Shown: positions 28,053 to 35,794, counted from the stretch's first letter. The stretch is 47,509 nucleotides of DNA from EX4484-217-1 sp964496035 (GCA_964496035.1 CAZBXI010000007.1:1-47509); one strand, 5' to 3'. The notes: a model not told the origin generated them from the sequence alone. A program made the numbers and translations.

Positions 28053-28726
28053 GGCAAACACCTTTTCAGTACCGTCTCTCTATGTTTAATTACATTTAGT
28101 GCTATGTCTGGTCTATCCGTTACTATACCATCTACGCCTAGTTCCATATGTTTAAGTATTGTTTCTCTATCGTTTACCGTCCAAGCTATCACCTTCAACC
28201 CTGCCTCATGAAACTGCTTTATTAGTTCACGTGAAACTATGCTTACATGCACCGATACGATGTCTGCCTTGGCATCTAATACTACTTTCACAGGGTCTAT
28301 GGGTAGAATGTTTAAAGATGCTATGGTCAATATTCTGCTATTTAGCTCCTTTATCCTCCTAATTATTGGATGTATTTGAGATGTAACGTACACTTTTCCC
28401 TCAAAACCTACACTATTTATTAGGTTTAAGAGGTCTTCTTCAAAACCTGGCTGCTTAATATCAATGTTTATGTCTGCTCTGCCATTAACCTTCTCAAGTA
28501 CTTCAACCAGTTTTACACGTCTAAGCAAGGGATCCCGGTAGAAGAAGTGGTAATCTATCCAAGCCATTATCTTCCCAGGGATACTCGCTCTTCTAATGGA
28601 GCTTGGACCGTGAAGTACTAGAAATTCGCCATTAATGTATCTCACATCAACCTCAATTATCGGCACCCCTATTTTAAGATACCATCTAAGTATTCTGGGA
28701 GCATTAGCTCTATGCCCAACTACCAT
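28049..28726 (-). CDS. glycerophosphodiester phosphodiesterase family protein
   Basis: The 225-aa TIM-barrel protein shows the GDPD signatures: GHRANAP with His5 and Arg6, PIIEVDVR with Glu25 and Asp27, LVLHG with His39, and the Lys-bearing INIDIKQPG, then VIAWTVNDRETILKHMELGVDGIVTDRPD near the end. It would release glycerol-phosphate from glycerophosphodiesters or, in some archaea, act on lipid head groups or phosphodiester metabolites. I chose the ATG at 28726, which gives the family's MVVGHR start with AGG six bases upstream; a GTG at 28741 is also open. Its stop overlaps the start of the broken propeller gene. Confidence 0.85.
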   Translation of the reverse strand: MVVGHRANAPRILRWYLKIGVPIIEVDVRYINGEFLVLHGPSSIRRASIPGKIMAWIDYHFFYRDPLLRRVKLVEVLEKVNGRADINIDIKQPGFEEDLLNLINSVGFEGKVYVTSQIHPIIRRIKELNSRILTIASLNILPIDPVKVVLDAKADIVSVHVSIVSRELIKQFHEAGLKVIAWTVNDRETILKHMELGVDGIVTDRPDIALNVIKHRETVLKRCLP

Positions 28727-28837
28727 AAACAACCTTAACACTTCAGAATATCCTTCAAAACATGCATAAATTAAAAAGTATCGATACTTCTAATCATAAT
28801 CAAGAGTTTAAGGAAAATGTAGTGCTGTCAGATATGG

Positions 28838-30037
28838 TTAAGGTACAGAACTATGTGGTACTTTATTCCATGTCCTTTTATTTTCTAAAATTACTCTCTT
28901 TATCCTAGACCAGCCATCTTCCCAGTAATCCTCTTTGAACAGCTTGGAAGGTAATGTCCAGCTTGAGAGAGTCTTCAAATATGCAAAGTACAGTTTATAA
29001 CTATGTACTATCCCTATTTCACATAAAGTATCCATGAATACTAGGAATTTAATTATCTCGTTTCTAGGTATAAGAATACTTGCGAAAATTGTTGAATCCC
29101 CTAAAACCTTATTTATCCTTCTAAGTATTGGAGTATTCCACAATGTATATACAAAGTTTCTAAGAGCTTTTCCGTTTCTAAAGCTAATAAACCCTATAAG
29201 ATAGGATGATAAGTCAGGATGATATATCATTATTCTTGGAGTATACTTTAAAATCACGTTCCTCTCAACAATATGTTTCTTGTAATGATAAAGTATTGTT
29301 GTCATTGATAGATTTAGTTCTTCCCCTATTTCTTTAAGTCTTTGGAATGCATTTTTCTGAAGCTTACTAATTATCTTAACATCAATAGGATCTACTTCAA
29401 GTCTACATAATGTTTTTTCCATGTACTTCAATTCTTGAGCGTTTTTGAGTCTACGTTCCTCGGTTATGTTTTTAAACCATTTACTCCACTTTAGCTTCAC
29501 TATTTTAAGCTTCTTATCGAAATATTCTTCATCAACCTTACTACTTGCTAATTCTATAGACGTGTATGTTAAGTAATATTTATCTACAATACCGATCTTT
29601 TTCAATGCTTGAACTATTCTCTCAACAAGACCACTATATCTTCTTGGTTCATAAAATCTTACGACTAAAGTGTTCATATTAGCTACTACAAACTTGTAGA
29701 ACCATGGAATGTTTGATACTACAGTGTAAAGTCTTACTAATGACCCCGTTGTAGGTTCAATTAGAACTACACCGCATCTTAGATCCAGCTTATTGTAATT
29801 TATGATGGGCTCTATTGTTAGACCCATGTTTAAGAGCTTTTGTATTCTACGGTAAACAGTTGATTTGGGCATATTCAGGATTCTAGATAACGCTAAGATA
29901 TTTCTAGGACCATGTTCTTCTATTTTTTCAACAATAGTTAAATCAACTTCATCTAACTTCTCGAAGAAACTTAAAGACTTCCTGATAATTAAGCTTTGAT
30001 CTATGGCAATATCTTCCACAGGTAAAACCGTAAGCAT
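28838..30037 (-). CDS. double winged-helix (Lrp/AsnC-like) transcriptional regulator
   Basis: The 399-aa protein carries two winged-helix domains: residues 30-75 (DLTIVEKIEEHGPRNILALSRI, then KSTVYRRIQKLLNMG) and about 215-262 (IDVKIISKLQKNAFQRLKEI, then MTTILYHYKKHIVE). Each is followed by a beta-alpha domain resembling the ligand-binding half of Lrp/AsnC proteins. This is a fused, tandem version of a one-domain regulator. It probably binds two half-sites in a single chain. The ATG at 30037 has AGGT upstream. Targets unknown; the divergent tiny gene at 30162-30248 is not in the same direction. A short wHTH piece at 47237 resembles its first DNA-binding domain. Confidence 0.75.
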   Translation of the reverse strand: MLTVLPVEDIAIDQSLIIRKSLSFFEKLDEVDLTIVEKIEEHGPRNILALSRILNMPKSTVYRRIQKLLNMGLTIEPIINYNKLDLRCGVVLIEPTTGSLVRLYTVVSNIPWFYKFVVANMNTLVVRFYEPRRYSGLVERIVQALKKIGIVDKYYLTYTSIELASSKVDEEYFDKKLKIVKLKWSKWFKNITEERRLKNAQELKYMEKTLCRLEVDPIDVKIISKLQKNAFQRLKEIGEELNLSMTTILYHYKKHIVERNVILKYTPRIMIYHPDLSSYLIGFISFRNGKALRNFVYTLWNTPILRRINKVLGDSTIFASILIPRNEIIKFLVFMDTLCEIGIVHSYKLYFAYLKTLSSWTLPSKLFKEDYWEDGWSRIKRVILENKRTWNKVPHSSVP

Positions 30038-30161
30038 ACTAGCAACCTACCTAGAAAAAGTAATAGATACGTTAGAATTTAAATCTACAGCAGATTACTA
30101 TTCCTTAAGAAATTCTCCACAAAAAAGGTAAGGAGGGGTTGTGTTACCTTAATAACTTTCT

Positions 30162-30248
30162 CTAGAACTCTGCTTCATCAGGTATTTTCTCTCTAAGCGG
30201 CAATACACCTATTATTAGGGTTAATAATAGTAGTAGATACTCTATCAT
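30162..30248 (-). CDS. 28-residue single-pass membrane miniprotein
   Basis: From an ATG at 30248 the frame encodes MIEYLLLLLTLIIGVLPL followed by a short charged tail REKIPDEAEF, one membrane helix with a soluble acidic end. GGTGG lies six bases upstream of the ATG, which is a clear ribosome site in this genome. It is in the intergenic space ahead of the double-wHTH gene and runs in the same direction. Short single-helix proteins often tune transporters or stress responses; none is recognised here. The alternative is chance, given the AT richness. Confidence 0.4.
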   Translation of the reverse strand: MIEYLLLLLTLIIGVLPLREKIPDEAEF

Positions 30249-30545
30249 ATTTTTCCACCATGTCCGAAAAAAGGCATATCAAATATTTCTATGGTTTTCC
30301 CAACAGAATGTAGGCATTATGGGAAAATTTTTCTAAAAATCAAAACATGGCAGCAAAGACGTTATTGACGAGGTGTTTTTATTGCTAAAATTAAAACAAA
30401 CACTTAAACTTAATTATTCATTGTTGTATGTTCTTTTAAATAATGTTAATTAAGAGTTAAGAATGCTATCTTTTAAATGTTATTTGTCTCTCTGTTTAAA
30501 TATTGCTTAGCTTCCAAATTACAATAGCAGGGATTGAGTGGTATT
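30249..30545. other. intergenic region, divergent promoters only
   Basis: No further gene is visible. The strand-divergent neighbours (30248 minus, 30546 plus) must both start here. Runs such as TTTAAATATT near 30494 and AATATTTGATAT on the minus strand near 30275 are TATA-like. Confidence 0.35.
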
Positions 30546-31248
30546 ATGCTTCGTAATCTATTGTCGCTGATACCTGTCATCTTAGCGTTAGTGCCGGCTT
30601 TTATTGTCTTAGCTATTAGTTCTAAAAGTGATTTTCAAAAATGGCTTATAGCACTAGTTGCCAGCAGCGGATGGTTTGTAGCATTAATTGCCAGGCTACC
30701 TTTCTTAACTACTACTAGGTGGTTTCAAGGAAATTACGTTTTCATAGCATTATCTTCATCTATTCTAGCCGGGGTGTTTGAAGAACCTGTAAGGTTTGCA
30801 CTGTTAAAATATGTTTCAAAGGAAATTAAATTAGGGCTTAGAGAACTTATCTCATTAGGCTTAGGATGGGGGTCTAGTGAAAGCTCCTATAATATATGTT
30901 TTTCAAGCAATATTCCTACAGTATGGGCTTGGTGTTGAATGGTTTAAACTGCTTCCAGGTGCGATTGAGAGAAACATCGCAACCTTATTTCACACAGCGC
31001 TAACATTTATTGCAGCTTGGGTTCTAGTTAAAGGAGTAAAGTACATTATGATCCCCATAAGCTTCCACGCTTTAGCGAACATTTATGCTACTTTAATGCT
31101 TCAAGTAACTAAAGACCCATGGATAATAGAAGGGTTCATAGGTTTATTATTCGTTCCTCTATCAGTGATTTTAATTTTAATTGTGCATGGAGCTATATTG
31201 GAGAAGAGTAAGGGTTTAGAAACTGTTTTTCTGTTTGTAGGTTTTTAA
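30546..31248 (+). pseudogene. YhfC-like intramembrane protease homologue, single frameshift
   Basis: The first part (ATG 30546, or TTG 30534) reads through six hydrophobic segments to FEEPVRFALLKYV and GLGWGSSE, then shifts frame near 30883. The second frame continues APIIYVFQAIFLQYGLG, PGAIERNIATLFHTALTFI and SFHALANIYATLM to TAA 31248. Removing one A from GTGAAAGCTCC restores a single protein of about 235 residues. It matches the YhfC family with its EExxR and HxxxN motifs. The usual GHGGxE motif reads GWGSSE, so the catalytic histidine is lost. One lesion could be a sequencing error; the motif change is independent of it. Confidence 0.65.
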
Positions 31249-31280
31249 GGTCGATCAATAAGCTTATACAGTGTTAATAG

Positions 31281-31288
31281 GTTATAAA
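31281..31288 (+). promoter_or_regulatory. TATA box for the ncRNA candidate
   Basis: GTTATAAAT (beginning at 31281) sits about 25 bases ahead of the position where the structured GC-rich sequence begins (near 31308-31313). Confidence 0.4.
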
Positions 31289-31307
31289 TGTGCTGGTGAC
31301 CCCGGAT

Positions 31308-31362
31308 TTCCGATACCTGCTCCTCGGTTGGGCGGGGAGCGGTTAGTATAGGTATATGAGCG
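31308..31362 (+). ncRNA. GC-rich structured RNA candidate
   Basis: In an AT-rich genome this intergenic patch is distinctly GC-rich and folds on paper. ATACCT (31313-31318) pairs with AGGTAT (31350-31355). Inside it, GCTCCTC (31319-31325) pairs with GGGGAGC (31334-31340) around an eight-base loop, leaving a nine-base bulge, GGTTAGTAT, on the 3' side only. A TATA box lies about 25 bases upstream. The shape, a lower stem, one-sided pocket and upper stem, recalls H/ACA guide RNA pockets, but no ANA box was recognised, so the class is open. It is not a tRNA and contains no open frame. Confidence 0.35.
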
Positions 31363-31371
31363 GGCGGAAAG

Positions 31372-31722
31372 TTACTTGCACATCCTCTCTAACCTCACAT
31401 AACAAAGTTTCCCTTTTAGAAACATTTTCAGCGCCTCACTAACTCTTATTAGCGGTGCTAAGGCAACCTTCCTACCTGTTCTCGTTAGTGTTTCCAAGGC
31501 TTTAGTACTTAAAGAATGAGCAATAATAATGTTCACGCCTTGACTAAAAATTATATCTAATAATTTCCTATTTCCAAGCTCAATAACGCTCACACTTCTA
31601 ACTTGGCCATTTACAATGTGAATTATAGTGTATGTTGGAGCATTTTCCCAGTGAGCATAAATTCTAGCTTCTAAGCCTCCAGGCTTCTCTGTTGGTATTA
31701 ATACCTTAGCTTCTTCATGCAT
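31372..31722 (-). CDS. NifX/dinitrogenase FeMo-cofactor-biosynthesis family protein
   Basis: The 116-aa protein matches the small NifX/NafY/NifB-C-terminal domain: KVLIPTEKPGGLEARIYAHWENAP near the N-terminus (the bA strand with the conserved His), ITH-like IIAHSLSTKALETLTRTGRKV and a closing beta-alpha unit. In nitrogenase organisms these bind FeMo-cofactor precursors; in non-fixing archaea close relatives are of unknown, probably Fe-S-cluster-carrier function. It sits beside a glycine-rich zinc-ribbon gene (31822-32016), a pairing common in archaea. ATG 31722. Coded on the minus strand. Confidence 0.8.
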   Translation of the reverse strand: MHEEAKVLIPTEKPGGLEARIYAHWENAPTYTIIHIVNGQVRSVSVIELGNRKLLDIIFSQGVNIIIAHSLSTKALETLTRTGRKVALAPLIRVSEALKMFLKGKLCYVRLERMCK

Positions 31723-31821
31723 TACTCTTGCCTAATACTTTTTGTGCTATAGCACAAAATATGTTTTATCTTACATATATTTTACAGTATCACTAAACAG
31801 TTAAACACATAACCCAAACTG

Positions 31822-32016
31822 CTACTGTTTATTCTTCTTTAAACGCTCCAAATAGAGTCTATGATGGTATGATCCTTCCCTAACCATTGCAGCACCACAT
31901 TTAGGACAGCGCATTTCTAAACATCTAACGCCTGGCTGCTTAGGAACCCTATAGCCGCATTTTAGACAAATACAATAACCTATGGGGCCCATGCCTCTAC
32001 CAAAACCTCTGCCCAT
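31822..32016 (-). CDS. Gly-rich zinc-ribbon protein of the NifX neighbourhood
   Basis: The 64-aa protein has a Gly/Arg head (MGRGFGRGMGPIG), then CICLKCGYR (CxxC) and CPKCGAAM (CxxC) with PKQPGVRC between, forming a classic rubredoxin-like or zinc-ribbon knuckle, and a basic tail KKNKQ. Such proteins accompany NifX-like and Mrp proteins in archaea and may deliver iron-sulfur or metal to the cofactor carrier. ATG 32016 has GAGG seven bases upstream. The same frame stays open upstream through more Gly/Arg codons, but no start codon with a ribosome site lies there. Confidence 0.75.
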   Translation of the reverse strand: MGRGFGRGMGPIGYCICLKCGYRVPKQPGVRCLEMRCPKCGAAMVREGSYHHRLYLERLKKNKQ

Positions 32017-32158
32017 ACCTCTTCCTCTACCGAAACCCCGACCTAATCCTATAACTCCACACCTCTAAGCATAACAAGCTACAGTAGCATAGATATAGTT
32101 ATTGTCTAAGAAAACTTAGCAGTTCTAACGAGATAGTATGTGAGATTAGGAACAGCAT

Positions 32159-32423
32159 TTATTCGGGAAATCTCGGGAGAATTGGCGGGTAAAGCACAAA
32201 ACCCGTAGCACCAGCATGTATTTCGTACTCTTCTTCCTCATATACTCTTAGCTTCTCTTGAACCTTCCTTAAGACATGAACGTAGTAGAGTATAAGTTCT
32301 TTTGCTTCCTTAATCTTACCTGCTTCAAGAATAGGTTTAAGTAGTAGCTCAGCTGGAAATTCTAGTTCCTTACATATTTCTTTCCTTAATTTTATCTAAA
32401 ACTTTCTTCCGAATATTAGACAT
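32159..32423 (-). pseudogene. small helical protein gene with one frameshift
   Basis: From the ATG at 32423 (GGTGA six bases upstream) the frame reads MSNIRKKVLDK and then stops 17 codons in. Removing one A from the AAAA near 32393 joins it to LRKEICKELEFPAELLLKPI and then KEAKELILYYVHVLRKVQEK, and it ends GFVLYPPILPRFPE at TAA 32159-32161, about 87 residues. The whole is helix-rich with a Pro-rich tail. Good ribosome site and codon use show it was a gene; it may still be one if the shift is an error. Function unknown. It is in the NifX cluster. Confidence 0.5.
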
Positions 32424-32479
32424 TGCACGTCACCTATTTTCCATTTGAGATATAATGGAAACATAGTTAATATTCTTGC

Positions 32480-33010
32480 TTAGTCTTCCTTAGCACCTAC
32501 AACATCTATGCTTACAGTAATTGGCCTAGCAAAGAATATGAATAGAGGTTCCTTAGGTTTAGTAGGTGTTATATGTAATTCTACGTTTAATCCCCTAGAT
32601 AATTCTGGAGGTCTAAAAGTATAGGTTGCTGAAAACTCTTTTACTGGTGTAGTAAATTTTGTTGCGTTTTCGTAGAAAGCTTTCCACCACCACATAATAA
32701 ACCCTGGCACCGGCTGAGATAGAGCTTTAAGTGCTACAGCTGATAATATGTAATCTCTCTTAGCTTTAACATTGATTTTAACACGTATCTTATCTCCTAC
32801 ATTAACCTTCTTAGGATAGATAATTCTAGCTTCAAATGCTTCACTTTCAAATACTTCTTCAACTAAAGTAGATGAAACATTATATGACCCTGTCTGAACG
32901 ATACTACCTATAACGAAAGCAGATTTAAGCCAGTGAGCCAAAAGCATAACGAAAACTAAAACTATAACTATGATTAATGATGGTGCTAAAGCCCTCATAT
33001 TATGGGACAA
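32480..33010 (-). CDS. membrane-anchored exported beta-rich protein
   Basis: The 176-aa protein has a short N-terminal head, one membrane segment (about residues 9-30) and a beta-sandwich-like outer domain: FEARIIYPKKVNVGDKIRVKINVKAK, then EFSATYTFRPPELSRGLNVELHIT. It resembles CARDB/Ig-like domains. The TTG at 33010 has GGAGGTG eight bases upstream. It lies near a Fe-S/redox cluster but has no cysteine motif, so a link to it is not supported. Function unknown. Confidence 0.6.
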   Translation of the reverse strand: MSHNMRALAPSLIIVIVLVFVMLLAHWLKSAFVIGSIVQTGSYNVSSTLVEEVFESEAFEARIIYPKKVNVGDKIRVKINVKAKRDYILSAVALKALSQPVPGFIMWWWKAFYENATKFTTPVKEFSATYTFRPPELSRGLNVELHITPTKPKEPLFIFFARPITVSIDVVGAKED

Positions 33011-33116
33011 TAAACAAGCACCTCCTCCACTAACTCTCCAACTCGGAAGCTAAGTTTCTTACTTAAAATGCATAGAACAAGGTAGGTACTACATCTGAGT
33101 AAAAAGATTATTGTAG

Positions 33117-33309
33117 TTAGAACTTCACGAACTTCTCTCGGGAAACACCGCATATAGGGCATTTCTCAGGCGCTTTCGAGCCTAGCAACATTAGGGAATC
33201 CTTCTTTCTTAGCGATTCCCGCGAATACAAGGTATCTCATATAGGCCATAAACCCTCCAGCAAAAGCTGAAAGCAAAGCCTCTTTAGTCATAGAACGCAC
33301 ATTAACCAT
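33117..33309 (-). pseudogene. rubrerythrin remnant with internal deletion
   Basis: The start (ATG 33309, with GGTG nine bases upstream) reads MTKEALLSAFAGGFMAYMRY then FAGIAKKEGFPNVARL, the first 40 residues of a rubrerythrin ferritin-like domain. Immediately after, in another frame, the sequence reads KAPEKCPICGVSREKFVKF, the rubredoxin-like tail with its CPxCG knuckle, to TAA 33117-33119. About 100 residues of the diiron helices are missing. The remnant cannot bind the diiron centre. This looks like a clean internal deletion of a redox protein that protects against peroxide. Confidence 0.7.
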
Positions 33310-33514
33310 AACAAACAACACCCACTTTCCGGTTCCCTACTAAAAATTGACATATACAACTATTTTTAGAAAACTAACCAGCTCAACATGTTTACTGGTA
33401 AATAAACTCCATAAATATAAGCCTAAATTACCGAGAAATCTATGTTCCTCCGTAAAAAAAAAAAAAGAGTTTTTGAACACTTTAAAATGGCAATAGAGTG
33501 GAGGTGTTACATAT

Positions 33515-34288
33515 TTGGGTAGTGCTTTAGAGCTTTTGAGAATGATTTACCTTCCAGGCAGGAAGCTTATAGGTCTTTTAATTACTGCTGTAAATAGGCC
33601 TGAAGTTCTTCACGATCTTACAAGTTTCCTTGTTAAACACAACATGAAGCCCCTATACTCTAACATCGCTAGTCTAAATGATAATATTGAGATAACAGTT
33701 TTTCTTGATATATCTAAAACCAAGACACCTATAAACAAGGTAGTTAATGATATTTCCGGTTTAAAGGATGTTAAAGATGCCCGTGCAATTAAACCCTTAT
33801 TTAAAGGTCTAGTCATAGATACCGCTCATTTCCCTATATTACTTCTTGGTAGGAGAGCATGGATTATTAGTGAAGCTATGTCTAGAGGTCTTTTTAGAGA
33901 TGTTAAAGCCGAGTTTGGGGGAGCTGGAAGAGTTTTCCTATACTATTTAGGTGTTGAAGTTGGGAAGAGTATTTACAGAAGTTATAAAGACTATACTGCA
34001 TCTGACGAAGAATTCCTTCTACTCATTAAGGCTTTAGTTAAAGCTATTGGCTGGGGTATCATGAAGGAGTTTAAACCGCTTCCTAATGGAACATATGTTG
34101 TGAGAATATATGATAACATAGAGTGCGCTATGTGTAAACCTTCTAAAGAACCTACAGGGGACTTCTTTAGAGGAATAATAGCAGGGCTGCTACTACAATT
34201 AACAGGTAAAATGATGTTCATTGAGGAGGTTAAATGTATTGCTAAAGGCGACCCATATTGTGAGTTTGTAGCAAGGCTTAGGAGGTGA
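33515..34288 (+). CDS. V4R-domain protein with N-terminal ACT-like domain (paralogue 2)
   Basis: The 257-aa protein is a close relative of the one at 11030-11806. It has the same ACT-like front (LIGLLITAVNRPEVLHDLTS) and the same V4R end with ECAMCKPSKEPTGDFFRGII and VEEVKCIAKGDPYC. V4R domains bind hydrophobic or metal ligands. The TTG at 33515 has GAGGTG eight bases upstream; a TATA box (AAATATAA) lies at 33413-33420, and a 13-base A-run at about 33459-33471 follows. The gene sits between the redox remnants and the duplicated membrane protein at 34353, with which it is convergent. Role probably ligand sensing; no output domain is present. Confidence 0.85.
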   Translation: MGSALELLRMIYLPGRKLIGLLITAVNRPEVLHDLTSFLVKHNMKPLYSNIASLNDNIEITVFLDISKTKTPINKVVNDISGLKDVKDARAIKPLFKGLVIDTAHFPILLLGRRAWIISEAMSRGLFRDVKAEFGGAGRVFLYYLGVEVGKSIYRSYKDYTASDEEFLLLIKALVKAIGWGIMKEFKPLPNGTYVVRIYDNIECAMCKPSKEPTGDFFRGIIAGLLLQLTGKMMFIEEVKCIAKGDPYCEFVARLRR

Positions 34289-34352
34289 AGTTTAGGGTGA
34301 AGCTTTCTCAATGTTTAGAGAAATAAAAAGTTAAAGTTTATTTTAATTTACT

Positions 34353-35564
34353 CTACAGTAGGCCGAATGCCCAGAAGTACCTTATTATTATAACTACTAA
34401 TGCTGTTGAAAATGCCATTGAGAACGTATTTCCTATTACTGGATGCCATCCTTTTGGTAGTGATCTTATTATTAGGTCTGCAACTACTGGCCCTATTATC
34501 CCTCCTAGGATTCCTCCTGCGAGAATTACTGGAATGCTTCCACCGAAAGTTAGTACGACCGCTGGTCCTACGCTGACAACGGGTACGAATGTTGGATACC
34601 ATCCTTTTATCTTCCACCATTTAAGGTAGAGTAATATGCCTGTTGCTGAACCTACAACTTGCGATGCAAATATTGCTGGGAATAGTACTGAAGCATATGC
34701 TATGTGTTTTGGGTCGAGGAACCAGCTCAGTATAGCTCCAAATATCATGCCTAGACTCGCTATTTCATTACCCCAGAATTGTGCCTCGGTGAAGTCGGCT
34801 AATACCCTCCTTAGGAACCATGTAACTGTTATCTTTATTTGCGGTGAGTCTTTCTTTTCCTCCTTAGAGGGGTTAGAGCTTGATGGAAGTTTCATCCATG
34901 GCAGGTATCTGCAGATTTCAAGTACAGCTATTGTTCCAACCCACATACCAGTTACGTTACCTATAACTGCAGGTAATTCCCAAGGTCTAAGCAACTTGTC
35001 TATAACAAACCATGCTATTGGGAAACCTACTATCCCACCAAGTACTGCTCCTGTTAAAACGTTTTTCCATCCTTTACCGTAGACGAAAATAACTGCTGGC
35101 GGTATGCTTACGAAAGGAACAAATGTTGGTACCCAGCCGAAATCAGTATGTGCTAGTACTTCAAGGTAGTTACATACGTAAACTGAAACAAAGAGACCTA
35201 GCGTTTGCGCTACGAAAACCCATGGCCATAACCCAGTACCGTAGCTTATTGAGAAACCCGCATACTTAGACTTTATTTTGTCAAGATACCATGCTACAAG
35301 GCCGAAAACGCATAGAAATATCCCTGCAGGAACACTAGCATAGAACTGTGCCTCAGTCATATCCTCAATAAACCATACTAACCTATAGAATGCATCTGTT
35401 ACGGCTTTAGCAGCAACTTCACTATATGGTAGCCAATATTCACCTGTAGGCAAAGTTACCATCAACACATAAAGGGTAAAACCGATAGCTACTGCAACGA
35501 CGTAGCCAACTATCGCAGCTCTTAATTCCTCAAATGAGACAGTGATTTCTTCTTGTTTACCCAT
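34353..35564 (-). CDS. polytopic membrane protein with internal duplication, putative transporter
   Basis: The 403-aa protein has about ten hydrophobic segments and two copies of one module. Copy 1 has TEAQF at 70-74, GWVPTFVPFVSIPPAV at 143-158 and VIGN at 200-203. Copy 2 has TEAQF at 259-263, GWYPTFVPVVSVGPAV at 321-336 and VIGN at 376-379. A charged cytoplasmic linker with PSSSNPSKEEKKDSP joins them. Such inverted or tandem duplications are usual in transporters, but the family is not recognised. I chose the ATG at 35564 (GGTGA five bases upstream). It is divergent from the amidohydrolase gene at 35795, which suggests it moves that enzyme's substrate. Confidence 0.65.
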   Translation of the reverse strand: MGKQEEITVSFEELRAAIVGYVVAVAIGFTLYVLMVTLPTGEYWLPYSEVAAKAVTDAFYRLVWFIEDMTEAQFYASVPAGIFLCVFGLVAWYLDKIKSKYAGFSISYGTGLWPWVFVAQTLGLFVSVYVCNYLEVLAHTDFGWVPTFVPFVSIPPAVIFVYGKGWKNVLTGAVLGGIVGFPIAWFVIDKLLRPWELPAVIGNVTGMWVGTIAVLEICRYLPWMKLPSSSNPSKEEKKDSPQIKITVTWFLRRVLADFTEAQFWGNEIASLGMIFGAILSWFLDPKHIAYASVLFPAIFASQVVGSATGILLYLKWWKIKGWYPTFVPVVSVGPAVVLTFGGSIPVILAGGILGGIIGPVVADLIIRSLPKGWHPVIGNTFSMAFSTALVVIIIRYFWAFGLL

Positions 35565-35709
35565 AAAAATCACCATGTAGCGGATAGTAAAAATAATATT
35601 ATTTACAACTTACTTAGGAGACTGAATAAACTTTACCATAGATTCACCTCTTTCTTTTGAAACAATGGAATAAATCTTATTGAAATTATCATGAAGGAGT
35701 ATCTATATA

Positions 35710-35743
35710 GATTTATGTTGTCTAGATTGATTTATATGTAGAT
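35710..35743. repeat. tandem direct repeat in the divergent promoter region
   Basis: GATTTATGTTGTCTAGAT at 35710-35727 is followed by the related GATTTATATGTAGAT at 35729-35743, two similar half-sites starting 19 bases apart. They lie between the membrane protein and amidohydrolase genes, upstream of the TATA box at about 35758. A regulator binding site for both genes is plausible. Confidence 0.35.
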
Positions 35744-35757
35744 AACAAGAGATAAAA

Positions 35758-35768
35758 CATTTATATCC
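35758..35768 (+). promoter_or_regulatory. TATA box for the amidohydrolase gene
   Basis: CATTTATATCC lies about 32 bases before the chosen GTG start at 35795 and predicts a transcription start close to the GGTGA at 35783-35787, leaving a very short leader. Confidence 0.45.
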
Positions 35769-35794
35769 TATCCTTTTCCGTGGGTGACTTCTTG

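Noticed and set aside
31281..31370. tRNA gene in the GC-rich patch
   Set aside because: No acceptor stem, anticodon arm or T-loop (GGTTCRA) pattern fits the folded sequence.
31372..31722. evidence of nitrogen fixation from the NifX-like gene
   Set aside because: No nif structural genes are present, and NifX-like proteins are widespread in non-fixing archaea.
33459..33471. 13-base A-run as a feature in its own right
   Set aside because: A single homopolymer is not evidence of function; it matters only as a possible error-prone site.
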